NCBI RefSeq assembly: GCF_016086655.4
Contig: NC_052137.2
Span: 34,120,007 to 34,184,006, forward strand
Direction of reading: 5' to 3'
Length of the DNA stretch: 64,000 bases
Source: Lepeophtheirus salmonis
Taxonomy: Eukaryota > Arthropoda > Copepoda > Siphonostomatoida > Caligidae
In this document: positions 11,915 to 24,215 of the stretch, piece after piece
Layout: every line of letters starts with the position of its first letter
Position numbering within the stretch: the stretch's first letter is position 1
Made by a program: the position numbers and the translations under genes
Notes under the pieces: generated by a model
What the model saw: the letters and a program-made list of their open reading frames with translations, nothing else
Database searches by the model: none
Told to the model about the DNA's origin: nothing

Positions 11915-12405
11915 TATATATATATAATAAAGTTTGTGTCTGTATTTGTATTTTATTGGTACACAAACGGTTGGGCCTAGGAAGTTGAAACTTTGCACGG
12001 GTGCTTCGTTCATACTTGTTCAGGCTAAAATAGGGAAGAATTGTTTTTTTGGAGTTCAAGATGACTCGATAGGGGTTAAGTTATTAATCAAAAAATATAG
12101 ACTGTTAAATTCTAAGAATTATTCTTGCATATTTGTACAATTTAAAAAAAAAAAAAAAAAGTATAGAAAATAGGTTATATGATTGTTGACAATAATATAA
12201 AAGTTGAGGGAACGATAGTTTAACTTTAATATTTAGATTTGCGAAACTTTATATTCTCTATTATAAAATGTATGTAAAAATAAATAACAACGTGCAACGA
12301 TAATATTTTTTTATTTTATATGATGCAGAAGAGCTCATAATTAATCTTAATTTCTTAATACTGGGGCAACGCCGAGCAAACTTACTCTTGTTAGTATGAT
12401 ATAAA
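11915..12405 (+). repeat. Possible non-autonomous Helitron-like repeat
   Basis: The left side has TATATAATAAAGTTTGTGTC followed by AAGTTGAAACTTTGCACGGG. The right side has TGGGGCAACGCCGAGCAAAC. I recall this pairing (a TATATAATAAAG start, a 'GAAACTTTGCACG' block and a GGCAACGCCGGGCAA tail) from many arthropod Helitron-like non-autonomous repeats. No Rep/helicase coding and no clean 3' hairpin plus CTRR end were found, so the class is tentative. The open frame within it (11934-12173) ends in a poly-Lys run and is not a gene. Confidence 0.35.
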
Positions 12406-12434
12406 AAATTGAAATATTATTGTTTCACTATTTA

Positions 12435-12800
12435 TGTATGAATATGAAAATAATACAATATTTGACAGAAAATACAAAATTTGATTTGTGGGACCAATAT
12501 TTTTTTGGTCATTAAGAACCAAACTTCAACTATTTATTTATGAGTAGAGATTAAAAATATGATTCTTGTTTCTCCAGGTATTAAATTTCTGATTGTAATT
12601 GTTAATGATGGAAAAAAGATTTTAAAAAATCCACTAAATATGTATTAATAAAGTTTCAACTGAATTGAAGATCCTTCTAAATACGTTCAATATAGTCCTT
12701 CATGGTAGTTCAAATTTTCCTGTACCCTCATCGTTGATCTCTAAAATTATTATATTTCGACCCACTCTAATAAGCATGTTGTACCTACTTCATTTAAATA
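12435..12800. repeat. Dispersed repeat family C, copy 2
   Basis: Aligns with 737-1115 in the same orientation (AAAATACAAAATTTGATTTG, GATTGTAATTGTTAATGATG, TTCATGGTAGTTCAAATTT). No coding content. It directly follows the Helitron-like repeat, whereas copy 1 does not have that neighbour. Confidence 0.6.
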
Positions 12801-13289
12801 TGAAGGAGCGGTTTGAATATTATACACATGATGTGTTCATTTGATAGCAACTTAATTAGAATTGGATATTTATGACGTGACTAAAGTTTACTCCTCCACT
12901 TCGTTTACATTTTATGGCCCCACTTATGGCAGAGTTTGTATCTGGTTTCAAATCGTAAAATTCAAATGGTTTATTAGACCTTATTCTGTGTGAGAGTGAG
13001 ATGTATGTTGGGTATGTAAGAGGATCTTAATAATCGTTTCTCGTCTCATACATTAGTTGATAATTTGCTTGAGAATAGAGCATGAAAATAATACATAGAG
13101 TAGATACTCCTTCATATGTAGATATCATGGTGTTAAACCAATGGCACAAGAAATTACAGGGTACTTTTTTTCAGATATTTGTATATTTTTCAATTACTAT
13201 TCATCTTATTAGTGTTTAAAACGTTCATTGGTTGTTAAGCTGTGAAACAAGTATCCATTAATGAATATACAATGGTCCAACTATAAATA
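12801..13289. other. No gene seen
   Basis: AT-rich sequence with no recognisable coding signal or repeat. It ends at the TA (13288-13289) that precedes the next transposon. Confidence 0.45.
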
Positions 13290-14010
13290 CAGGGTGAAAA
13301 ATAAGTTCAAAAAGACATGTTTTAGTTTATATATTCAATATAAATTTATCTAAATTTAAGCATACACTTTTGGGGAAATGATTAAATTATAATTTAAATT
13401 AATCTTTTTTTTTGTTCGAAATAACCACCTTTACCCAGATTACATGGAACAGGCAAAGAGACACTTGGGCGGAGACAGCGTGGACAAAGTTGTTCACTGT
13501 TGAGTCCATCCACAATGGGCAATATTATTTTTTTTAGGCAAGACTATTTCCAGCATCCCTTAGGAGCACTGTATCATCACTAGGTGGCAGAAACCGCTCA
13601 ATGTCATGGCTTGGGCTGGTTTTATGTTAGAAGGGAAGAAAATGTCCCTTATTTTCATTAGCTAGGGTGCGGAGATACATCAAGTAGTCTACAAGGTCAT
13701 AAGATCCTCCCCCCCTGGCTTCAAGACACATATGATGATGCCCCTTACATCATCAGCTAAGATGGAGCACCCTTTTACACCGCAAAAACTGTGCTGGACT
13801 GGTGAAAAGCAAATATCTATGGCTTTTGGAAGAAGATTATGTGGCCTCTTAGTATCTTTGGCCTGAATCCCATGAACTTATGCATCCTTCAGGTCAGGAT
13901 TTGTACCAAGTATCACCCTCACCAAAGACACTCTGAAGTATGTTCTCATCCAGGAATGGCCAATATATCTGAAGACACTGCCCGAGTGCCTATTCTTCTC
14001 TACCATTTCG
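13290..14010 (+). pseudogene. Tc1/mariner (DD37D-type) transposase relic
   Basis: The element begins at a TA with CAGGGTGAAAAATAAGTTC. The N-terminal DNA-binding domain and the first Asp block are lost. Coding signal starts near 13485 (KLFTVESIHNGQYYFF). It continues with WQKPLNVMAWAGFMLEGKK, then after a frameshift in a C run with DGAPFYTAKTVLDW, and FWKKIMWPLSIFGLNPMN. Thirty-seven residues separate the second Asp (D of DGAP) from the third position, which has become Asn. Two stops, the frameshift and the D-to-N change make it inactive. C-terminal remnants run to about 14010 in shifted frames. The right terminus could not be fixed. Confidence 0.8.
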
Positions 14011-14264
14011 AACAAAAGTTTCTTGAAATTAGTTTATATTACAATTTCATAATTTCCCCAAGAGTTTAAGCTAATTCATAAATTTAAATTGAGTTTATAA
14101 ACTAAAACTAACTAACTTCACTAACTTATTCATCACCATGTAGATACCTATAGATTGCTTAGGGCTCTATTATTTCAAAATTTGATGTCAAGGGAATTAT
14201 GCTATTTATTTGTTTTTTTATACTTTTGTATTATTGTTAGAGCTGAGAACATTGCACGATAAAC

Positions 14265-14475
14265 CACGTCTTGGAGAATGTCATAAAAAATATGGCAACT
14301 TTGAGAGACAAACTATCTACTGACGGAATTCACAACCTTTCATCCGAGAAGAATTAGAAAAATAGGCCCAAAATCATCTGGTAGTTGGCCAATTTTTCCT
14401 AATTATGAAACTATTGTCATTGATAAAAAATTGTACAAAACTTAACAAAGACTCATTTTAATTCAACCAATCAAC
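14265..14475. repeat. Partial copy of dispersed family B
   Basis: CAAAATCATCTGGTAGTTGG and its flanks match the 5' part of the family B copies at 27090 and 51180 (there ATCATTTGGTAGTTAG and ATAGTTGGTAGTTAG). The 3' half is missing. Confidence 0.5.
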
Positions 14476-16220
14476 GTTCAGGACAAATGAAGCAAAAACA
14501 TCGACAATTGATATTCTCTAAGTTATTATGTGAATGAAGTATTTGACATATGAAATTGGCCATATATCAACTGATTTTGACTCTTTTTGTCTATTTATTT
14601 CTGAGAGGAGTTTGCGACATACATTAAAGTTAGGGTTCCATATAGCCTATTCTATTAGTTTTTTTTTCATGTCATTAATTATACTATGCAACAAAAACTC
14701 AGTTAAAATATAATTTTTTTATAGAATATTTAATAAATATGCAATGTAAGGTCGTGTGATAATGTTATAAAATTAATTAGTCAATTATTTGACTAATTGA
14801 AAGACGTAATGGATATTTTAGAGATAGGAAAAGCTTATAAATTAAAATACAAGTCGATTATATTACTTTAATTCAATCAATAATTAATAATCACATTGGA
14901 CATGAAAAATATTTAAATTTGAGTAAATTTTCCTACTTCTAAAGTATGAATTAATTATTACAATAAGTCAAATAATCTACTTAATTACATTTAATTTTGA
15001 AATATTTTCAAACGACGTAACATAACTTATGTGTACTCCCTTAGAAAATCAAATATTAAACTGAAACATTTATCAAGACTGTATTTTTAAATCTTTTTAA
15101 ATTGTAATACAATAAGGTTTCTTATTTATTTAAGGTATAATATCAAGTATTTGAAATATATATATATATATATATTCTTCGTTAAATAATCCTTCATTTT
15201 ATTGAATTTTTGTATGATTGGAAGAACTGTATTCAAGATAATTAATCAATTTTTTATCCATTGAATCCTGGAATTTTTTTTATTAATTACAATTACGTTT
15301 AATTTTCATTTATGTCATTTCAAAATATTACTCTGAATTGAAATTATACTCCAAAACGTGATTTAAAAAAAAAAAAGGCTTTAAAGGTTGGGATTGAAAA
15401 TTTGAATGGTCATTTTCGTGTTCTATTTCTTCAGTAACAATAAGAAATGTGGGCTGTAGCCGGTGATCGGATAATGTTGTCGCAAAGTGTTATAATCAAA
15501 AATGATGGAAATCCTCGTGAGTGTCAATGAAAAAGAAAAGCATATGTTTGCTACTTTGATAGACAATGTATGTACTGAAAAAGGTCACTAAATAGAGTAT
15601 AGTGTTTTTTACTCGCTAATACGTTTAAAATCATTACAAATAATTAGTAAGATCACTAATATCTTGCAGATTACAAAGGTATACTTTTTTTGAATGTTTG
15701 CTCACAAGAATTTGAGCAATTTTCACATCCCTAGATATAACTCCCACTTTGATAGGTAAAAAAAGTCAAAGATACTACCATATTTAACTATGTACTAAGC
15801 TATTTTGAATGCCTTACCTTACACATCATTGTAAACAACATTGTATTTGTATTTATCATGGTTATTTAAAGACACTGGAGATCTCTTGATTTATGTATAA
15901 TTGTTGACTATTTTTTGCAGTTGTTTAATGTCCATGTCCATAGAGTGAGACAGAGATTAAAAAATGCGACATCAGACGTCGTAACACATATATATGTAGA
16001 TATATCATGATTGCTTGGACTATTTCAATCAATTGGGCGTAGTTATTTCTTTTTCCCCTTCATGTCTATGAACTTATTTAGTCTTTGTTTGTAGATGATG
16101 AATAATCAATTTATGAAGCAATAATATTTTATTAGCAATATATTGTATAGTAGCAGTTGTAACCAGTATTGACCAGAGTAATTAGGCATCGGCTGAAAGA
16201 CAAATTTTCCTATCATAATA
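14476..16220. other. No gene seen; one (TA)n run
   Basis: AT-rich. A dinucleotide (AT)n run lies at about 15157-15176. No coding signal was recognised. Confidence 0.45.
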
Positions 16221-17082
16221 AAGGGTTTTCCAATAAGAGATGTTATTTTGATATTCAAAGAAAAATGATCAGATGTTTGTTTCCATATAAAGAAAAAGGT
16301 ATTCCATTTACAATGGAGAACAATATCAGCCCTATGCCCGTCACATCTACGCTTACAGGACCGTATTTTTTTTATGAAATTTTCCATCACCAAACGGCTC
16401 CATTAACAAGCAAAATTGTCGCGTCTGGGGCTCAGAAAACCCAAGATTTATTGTTGAAAAGCCTCCCCATCCTCAACATGTAACTATTCAGTGGGGTGTA
16501 TGGTCCAGCGGGATCATTGGACCTTACTTATTCGAAAATGAGGCTGGAGTAACAGTTACAGGGAATGGATTGCGCTATCGAGTGATGATTAATGATTTTT
16601 TTATGTTCGGAAATTAATGGTATTGATCTAGACAACGTTTACTTTCAACAAGATGGGTCTACGTGCTAAAAAAAGCTAGCAAACCCTCTTTATTTTGCGG
16701 GAAAAGTTTCCGGCAAGTGTTATCTCTCAAAGAGGTGATCGCAATTGGCCACCAAGATCTTGTGATTTAACACCTTGTAACTTCTTCCGTTAGGAACACC
16801 TCAAAGATAAGGTCTACGCCAACATCCCAGCGTCGATTCAAGACCTCAAAGATGGAATTCGTATAGCTATTGAAGGCATACAACATCCACTTTGCGATTT
16901 GGTGATGGAAAATTTCATTAAAAGGATATGTTTCTGTAAACGCAGCTGTGGCGTCCATTTAGCTGATATTGTTTTCCATTATTAAGAGCATACTTTTTCT
17001 TTACATTGAAATAATAATCTTATCTTAAGAAATGCAATTTCTCTTTGAATATCAAAATAACACCTATTATTGGAAAACCCTT
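16221..17082 (+). mobile_element. Mariner-like element with long inverted 3' ends
   Basis: TA flanks both sides (16219-16220, 17083-17084), and the termini are AAGGGTTTTCCAATAA and its inverse. The inverted ends are long, about 160 bp. Each encodes the C-terminus of the same transposase, on the minus strand at left (MVMENFIKKI and HRADIVLHCKW) and the plus strand at right (NFIKR, ADIVFH). Between them, on the plus strand, lie RVWGSENPRFIVEKPPHPQH, a second-Asp block (YFQQDGSTC) and WPPRSCDLTPCNFF, where the third Asp is Asn. The N-terminus and first Asp are gone, replaced by an inverted copy of the 3' end. Several stops are present. The family (WGTENP, SCDLTP) is common in insects and copepods. 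Confidence 0.8.
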
Positions 17083-17964
17083 TACATGTAGAAGATAAAT
17101 CCCCAATAAATCTTTTGTTTTACTCTTTGTTTTTGACCAGCTCACTTATACCAAACAATTCAATACTTACATCAGTTCATATTTGTTCTGAAAAGAATAA
17201 TTATAAGAGTTTGAGAGAAAAAGAAATGTAGGGAGGACTGATGAGTAATTAAGTCTTAAGAGAGCTCACTAATAAAATTAAACAAAATTCCTTTTCACAC
17301 ACCTGCGTTTATATTTTATTCAAATATTAATATATAGTGAACCAATGAAAAAACAGAAACATTGCTCTTGTTATGCATGCACAAGCCTCCAATATTTCGT
17401 TTATACTTCTTCATTGTTTTTTCTTCGATAAAAAAATGTATATTATATACATCAAGGATTACTAAATATAGTGCACCCTGATAATGTTTTTCATACAGAC
17501 ATAAATAAAAAAGCAGTAACAAACTTTACTTTATTAATATAGATTACGAAAGTACTTTGACAAGTTTTAATTATTTTGCAGTGTCCATACTTAATAATAA
17601 CAATTAAGACTAAAGTTTATGAATTATATATGTTTTGTTCTGAGTAATTGTTGTGCATTCTAATTGCAAGTCATCACAAAAACAATAGAAAAACCTTGAG
17701 TTAATTAGTATTTTCATCTAACAGCTTCTAAAATTTGCGCTAATCTACCTTTGAAATATACAAATAGGACCATTGAAGTTATTAAAAGAGGCAAGTGTTT
17801 GATATATTATCTCATATAATTTTTTATGCAGAATTGGTTTGTTCCTCTGTTTGTAAATTGACCCCTCCACGCCTAGGTCTATTTTGGTTCATTGAATGGA
17901 GTTATATTTTATCATAACTATGCCCCTGTGTGATTTTGTATATACAATAGTTTTGCTCTTAAAA
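17083..17964. other. No gene seen
   Basis: AT-rich with no recognised coding or repeat signal. The 68-codon minus frame at 17316-17522 has no family match I know. Confidence 0.45.
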
Positions 17965-18377
17965 TATTTGTTTTTCTCAAAATGTTGTGGGAAATAGTCC
18001 GAAAAAGATCATTTTAGGCTGTTGCACACAGCCTTTAAAGTCGTAGATATTACAATTTTAAAAAAATAGGATAATTTTTGACTAAATTTTTTTTTATGTA
18101 AGTGGTTTAAATAGAGAATTTTGTAAAATTAACTATTTTTGATGAATAAATAGTCTACTAAAAGTTGTAACATAGTTTTCCTTTAAAATGATTATTCTTA
18201 TCAAAAAAAGGCAAATAAAAAACTATTGCACATTTCTAAAAAAATATGAAATATAGTTACCTGAAAGTTTGTGTGTAACCTCAATGCTTCAATAAATAGG
18301 TCTCATATTTTATATATCTTCATTTTGAAGAAAATGAACATTTTTGAGCTATGTTCTCCCAACATTTTCGAAAAACC
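17965..18377. mobile_element. MITE family D with about 45 bp inverted ends
   Basis: The left end (TTTTTCTCAAAATGTTGTGG to about 18015) and the right end (inverse of TTTTTCGAAAATGTTGGGAG, ending about 18376) align over roughly 45 bp with scattered mismatches. The 320 bp between them are AT-rich with no open frame. A further end lies at 7325-7400. The superfamily is unknown. Confidence 0.55.
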
Positions 18378-18719
18378 TTATTTCCAGAACTAGTCTAACG
18401 TACATAGGACATATGAATATTAGTATTCCTAATACTACAATTTGCAGTACCAGAACACATACATATAATTGTTATACTGCTATTTCTATCAAAGTAGGAA
18501 GTTCCTAACAAAACCACAATTATTTAATATTAAATATTGACAAATTATTTCATGCAGAAAAACCACTTCAACATACAGTGTCAAAATGGTTGCTATATAC
18601 CGTATATATTATATTGCATAATGTTATTAAAAATAGGTTGGCTCTAGTTCACAAGCGTCTGATTTTTTAAGTATTCAAGCAATATATATTTATTTCTCAT
18701 TACAAAAGTAAGTTAGGAT

Positions 18720-19180
18720 GTTTTTTCTCAATAGTAAATTTTTTTTTTTTAAATTAAATTTCAAATATTAAATTTTGGAAATAAATTTCAAATCATACAT
18801 TTTTTGTAAAAAAATTTACAATCCATTACTATTCTCAAAAAATTTAAAATCTATTACTATTCTCAAAAAATTTAAAGTCCAATACAATTCTCAAAAAATT
18901 ATTTTGAAAAAAAAAAAAAAAAAATCCACGTTTGTTCACAAAAAAATTATATTTTTGAACAAAGGATTTGAGAATGAAATGTTTTGTAAAAAATTTGAAG
19001 CAGTTGTTCTCAAAAAACAAATTTCAAATATTTGATTTTTTGAAAAAATCCACCATTCTTAAAAAAAAAAAAAAATGTTTTTGGAAAAAATTTCAAATAA
19101 TAAATTTTCTAGTAAAAGCAAAAATTCCTTAATTTGGGGGCTACATCCCCTCCAGCCCACCCCTTGCAGACGTCCCTAGT
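18720..19180 (+). repeat. T/A-rich family H element, copy 2
   Basis: Degenerate units containing TTCTCAAAAAATTTAAA recur through 18780-19110. The GC-rich 3' terminus is well kept: GGGGGCTACATCCCCTCC, then CCACCCCTTGCAGACGTCCC. The 5' terminus is not clear. Confidence 0.55.
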
Positions 19181-19844
19181 TATATACAATTTTATGAAAT
19201 TTAATATAGTGATTTATTCTTAAGATATGCTCAAAATTGTACTAAAATATCACAAAAAACATTACAGATTATATTCGAAATATATTATTAAATAATTTTA
19301 AATAATAGTAGGATTTTCTATTATTTTTTTTTCAAAGAAAACTTTATATTTCTAATTAAGAAATGACTATTTATTTATGTAAAAAAATACATTTTCTTAA
19401 TTTTCATCCTTCAAAATATTACATTCGATCTACGCAGAACCAATAAAATAAATTTAAGAAAAAAAATATTTGGATATCTTTTGTTTCATTAACATCTATA
19501 GTTACATTTTCCCCTTTGAGCACAACCATATTGCTGATGTGGCTATAAGTCAAGATGAGTTAGATATATTTGTTCTAGATTATAGCTGAATGATCATGGG
19601 TATATCAACTCTACCCAGAAATTTTGATAAAAAGCCCATAAACAATCGAAATATCGGGACATTTATATTCATTAAGTAATTTAATAAATTAGAAATTTAC
19701 ATTTTCCTGATTTTTGCTCGAAATCACTTATTGTTGAAACATAATATATGTTAAAACCATAGATTATTTCACATCTATTGATGTGAAGTATTTTTTTAAT
19801 GCTTCACATACTTCTCATTGTATATCTATTAGAGTTAGATAAAA

Positions 19845-19935
19845 TATGAGCTTAGTGCGTGAGAGATTTATTCCTAGTTGGTAATCGGAAGAGTTTTCAT
19901 TATTTTCCAAAGCTGTTATCATTATTCTATAATAA
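19845..19935 (+). repeat. Dispersed repeat family A, copy 3 (5' part)
   Basis: GTTGGTAATCGG and CCAAAGCTGTTATCATTATT match the 5' part of family A. The copy stops abruptly where the next family H element begins, which suggests an insertion or a truncation. Confidence 0.5.
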
Positions 19936-20280
19936 CAGAGGCCTCGCAGGTATATATTATTTTGGGGCTTGTAATTTTTTTGGAAAAAATGTCAAAAATT
20001 AAATTCAAAATATTATATTACTTTTCCATTTTTTTAAATCCACAACTATTCACAAAAAATTAAATCTTTTAGAAAAAAAATTACAAAAATTTAATTTCTA
20101 ACATAAATTTTTTGAAAAAAAAATTTGAATTTTTGGAGAGAAAATTGAAAAATTAATTTCAATTTCAAATTTTTGGAAAAACAAATATTAAATTTTCTGC
20201 TATACAGAAAAAATTCTGTAGTTGTTTTTTTAGAGGGACGGGGGCTACAGCCTCTCCAACCCATTCTCTCACTGTTGTGT
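19936..20280 (+). repeat. T/A-rich family H element, copy 3
   Basis: Starts CAGAGGCCTCGCAGGTATAT and TTTTGGGGCTTG, runs through TTTTTTGAAAAA-type units, and ends with GGGGGCTACAGCCTCTCC. Both GC-bearing ends of the family are present in decayed form. Confidence 0.55.
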
Positions 20281-21174
20281 GTATTGACAAAATATATACT
20301 GATAATTTATTGAAGAGTTAAAAGTAGCCATACAGTTATGTAGTTATACAGCCACGTTACCATGTTAATTAAAAATTTATTTTATGTTTACATACTCACG
20401 CGTCATATTTTTAACAACTCTAAATATAATCAAAACATATTGGATCTTCCTTATGTATGAATCATTTATTGTCTAAATGACTAAGAATTATACAATTAAA
20501 TAAAATATTAAATATAGTATAAAATTCAATTCGTACTTCTAACGTAATGTTGGGTCCATGTACAACGTACATACACATGAACTCCGAATCAAAGACCCAC
20601 AAAACATATCTACATATATACTTATATTGAATAGATTTGATTAGTGTACAGTTAGACTTAATTAATAAGCAGTATTCTAATTACATACCTCAGTTCTTCC
20701 ACTCACAAATCATCTCTTTTTAATAAAAGAACAAACTCATGAATTCATTTCAATTAATCTAATTAAAGAACCAACATCCTGAACGCAACAGGAGGATGAA
20801 TAAGCATTAAGGGACTAGGTTTTATAATTTACCGAAAAAGTGTATTGAGTGAGATCCCAGGAAATCTAAAGCTAGAAACTAAGTGGCAAAACGAATACCA
20901 TATGATCAATATTTGAACAAATAAGGCTCGTACTAACACTTTTTTTGTTAGCTAATAGGGTTGAATATTACTCCACAACTAACCATACACCTGCATGAAT
21001 TAACGTAATTTGCTAAATTAACTAAGTACATTCTAGAAAAGAAAGAACATTTTGTATATGGGATAAGAGAAAATGAAAAATAGTTACGTAATCTTGTGTA
21101 TGATAAAATACTTATCTTGCCTGGGAACAAGGACATCACTACGACCATGAATAGTTATACAAATCGAGTGTATT
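20281..21174. other. No gene seen
   Basis: AT-rich. A small palindromic ATGTACAACGTACAT lies near 20560. The 66-codon minus frame at 20948-21148 is not recognisable. Confidence 0.4.
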
Positions 21175-22410
21175 TTTTAGCTCGTCTTTTTTTTATAGTT
21201 GGCAAACTGAAGAATAAATTTTAGTTTCCTAAGCTGTTATAAGTATTATTCAATTCCTGAAGAGTGAAATTCCTTTTCTAGTACATACATTATTGGGTCC
21301 ACGGAAAGTTCTGTTAAACTAACTTTGTCTAATTTACTTAGCCTTGCTCAAGAACCAAGAGAGAGGCTATAATCAAGGACTACCTGAAGGGGAAATCTCG
21401 ACCAGCCATCTAGAAAAAACCTAGAGGCCAACCCACACTCATCAAGAGAACCATTGAGAGTTACAAGGAGACTCAATCCCTAAACGACAGATCCAGATCA
21501 GGCAGACCATTGTCAAAAATGACGCCCGGATTAGTGTAGGCAAAGATTGCAAGAAATATCAGGATGAACCTCACCAAGATGGCGAAGGATCTCAACATGG
21601 GTGCAACAACAAAGAGATTTCCTTGTCTGAGATGACCTTGGGATGTATCCCTACAAATTGAAGAGGCAACAGCATCTCTCAAGCAAAGCCAAAGATAAAA
21701 TACTTGAGAGAAGTGATTATTCAGAACCTGAGGATTGGCAGGGCTTCCAACATTGTGTTCAGTGATGAGAAGATTTTTTGTGCCCCCTACCACACATCCA
21801 GAGATACGGAGTGGTGGTGTGAGGCTCATTTGAGTGCCTTCTGGTACAAGACAGTCTGGCCCCCTTCAGAATCGAACTAAACAGTATGGATTACTCCATG
21901 TGGTCCATTCTTGAGAGAAGAACCTGTGTGATCTCCAGAAGGCCAAATTGGCGATTGCCTGGGATTCCATCCCCATAGACATGGGGTATGCACTATTCAA
22001 GTCCTTTCCAGAGAGACTTAGGCTATGTTCAAGGCTAAGGGTGACCATTTCGAATGAAAGTTAGGTCACATGTTTTTTTTATATTAAAGTTTTGTACCCT
22101 AATAAGCATTAAATAGAACTTTCCGTGGAGCCTGTATATTATTGATGTATAGGAAAGAGAGTAACCCTGAAGATTTGTTGCGGGGTTATAATGGTATGTC
22201 GTTGTCAATTTCAGAGTAATATTGAGCATTAACATCAGATTAGTTCTTGCTCTGTCCTTGTATATTTCCTTCGCCTCCTCCCTCTTCGTCGTCACAGCTA
22301 CTTGTAGCTGATCTAATGAAACAGTTAAGCTGCTCTCCTCGAAAACATTATTTAAATTGTCAGGGTTATCATTTGGATTTTCGTTTTTTTTATTCAACAT
22401 GCCCAAAAAG
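21175..22410 (+). repeat. Dispersed repeat family A, copy 4, split by a mariner
   Basis: The 5' part lies at 21175-21292 (CCTAAGCTGTTATAAGTATT). The middle and 3' parts resume at 22135 (GAGAGTAACCCTGAAGATTT, then CAGCTACTTGTAGCTG and TTGTCAGGGTTATC). The mariner at 21293-22134 accounts for the break, so the A copy is older. CAGCTAC/GTAGCTG at 22295-22310 is the family hairpin with a changed base pair. Confidence 0.75.
21293..22134 (+). mobile_element. Tc1/mariner element with TIRs, core-deleted transposase
   Basis: The ends match as TCCACGGAAAGTTCT (15 bp perfect) within about 23 bp inverted repeats, flanked by TA at 21291-21292 and 22135-22136. The coding relic on the plus strand keeps a Gly-Arg-Pro linker (RSRSGRPLSKMTPG), a second DNA-binding motif (RMNLTKMAKDLNMGATT), the first Asp block (NIVFSDEKIF, near 21757) and, after a gap, HTSRDTEWWCEAHLSAFW. 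The second Asp block is lost. A third Asp is retained in LNSMDYSMWSILERRTC. C-terminal sequence (FKSFPERL) runs to about 22060. Frameshifts and stops are present throughout. The length, 842 bp, reflects the internal deletion. Confidence 0.85.
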
Positions 22411-23784
22411 TTCTCAATTTTCACCACTAACTATAATCTACTCCAGCTAACATGCACTTTTAGAAATTTTATTTAAAAGCTTAGTTCCTATCCATAAATT
22501 ATCAGTTCTTCATTTTGATTATTACGATTAACAGTGTGCAGGTTGTTTTTTAGAGCCCACCTATCCAGCTTTTTGATATTCCATAACCTACAAAAAAAAC
22601 ATTCAATAGTAAATGATAAACAAGGGAATTTTTGGTGGATTATATAATTATACATTCTATAATTGAATGAAACTCACACTATGAATTAATTAACTGCAGT
22701 ATTTCCGGAGAAAATTGTATCCCGGGATCCCGAGAAAGAACCCCTAAAAGGTACTTTTGTAGATAAAATGTTCATTTACTCTACTTTTAATTGTGTTGAT
22801 CCTATCAAGCCTAATTTATAATAGTAATAATATGTGTGTGTTCTAAAATTAAAGATTAAGCACAACGATAAAAATCTATATACACTCTGCTCTAATTGAG
22901 AGTAAATAATTGGCTTTTATATATATGGTATATGTATATATATAGCATATACCCATTAGTAAACTTAAATAATGGTTTCTCAAATGTAATAATAATTATT
23001 AAAAGTCAAAATATGACCGATTATGAACTCATTAAAATTGATATTATGATGAGTATTATTACAAGAAAATTAAATGGCTCAATTTTTATGAAAGGTTAAT
23101 TGAAAAGAAAAGTAATAGGAAAACCTTTTTTACAATTTATTTGAGGAAAGTTGGATGATAGCTGAAAAACTAATTGGTCATGAATTGAAATAATAAAGAG
23201 AATTTTGCTTTTAATTGATGTAGACAAATTAATTAAGAGGGTAGATAGGTATACAAAGAAAAGAGTGGGAAAGTTACCTAATAAACTTTTATAAATTAGA
23301 TAATGGCGTTCAAATTGTGTATCTTTCATAGTTGAATTAAACTTCAAATCCATGATCAAATGGTTTTAAATTGAAGCTGGTTTTTTCCTTACATCTATGC
23401 CTTCAAGGTAAATCATTTTTGGTCGTATATTTTTGTAATATGAAGACGAGACAGGCATTAAATGTATTAAAAGATTGTTCCAAAATATTTATTTCAAGTA
23501 TTATTCAGCCCTTTTTTGTAAAACATGTTATCTCATGTTATATTTTTTCCTTGAACTAACATATTTATACAGAAAAGGGAAATATTATCTCATAGCGTTC
23601 ATATCAAAAATTGAGCAAGTGGATAAATATACTTATATTTAGTTTGGCAGTATAGAAAATATGACATTTAGTTCGAAACCCCCTTCATTCTGAATATCCA
23701 ATACCCCTCCTCTCCCCCTCCCCCATTCTAAAAAAATCTATAAATCTCCCCCACCCTGTCAACTAACCGTCATAAATGTATGCC
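22411..23784. other. No gene recognised
   Basis: AT-rich. A CCCGGGATCCCG motif near 22723 resembles sequence around 50230 and in family E. A minus frame starting at about 23353 (MDLKFNSTMKDTQFERHYLI) runs into a donor-like GTAACT, but nothing else supports an exon. Confidence 0.35.
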
Positions 23785-24100
23785 CCTATATCATTGCTAG
23801 ATATGGAGTAAGGCTTGTGTTTATTTTCTTCATCTGATAGCTGCTCAAAAATAATTAAATCAAAGTTGATGACATCTAAGCTGTTCTCTTCCAAGACATT
23901 CTTCAAATTCTTGGATTTGTCACGTTAATTTTTGTTTATTTTTAACATACCGGTGGATTCCAATCTATGTTTATAACTCCCCGTCAAATCTTCAGTGTTA
24001 CTCTCTATCATTCACACGAGGACAAACACTTGTGATTACTTTATACGAATATGTTCTCTCTTCAAGAGTTAAAGAAAAAATGATGACAGTTTTTGAATAT
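23785..24100. repeat. Dispersed repeat family A, copy 5, internally inverted
   Basis: The 3' half is on the plus strand at 23785-23955 (TAGCTGCTC, GACATCTAAGCTGTTC, TTTTTAACATACCG). The 5' half follows directly on the minus strand at 23962-24100 (AATCTTCAGTGTTACTCTCT). The two halves face opposite ways. Confidence 0.6.
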
Positions 24101-24215
24101 ATAAAAACGCTCTCCATATTTCTAACTATTAAAAAATCTCATACGCGTTCCGATCATATTTTATGTAACTCCATACATAGACCTAATTAGGTGTAGAAAT
24201 TGTAAGCTCTACTAT

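Noticed and set aside
21473..22427. Minus-strand frames of 118, 60 and 130 codons
   Set aside because: The first two are antisense to the transposase relic; the third crosses a family A copy and has no family features.
23290..23353. Minus frame MDLKFNSTMKDTQFERHYLI ending at a GTAACT donor-like site
   Set aside because: Single weak donor, no acceptor partner and no family recognised; chance is likely in AT-rich DNA.
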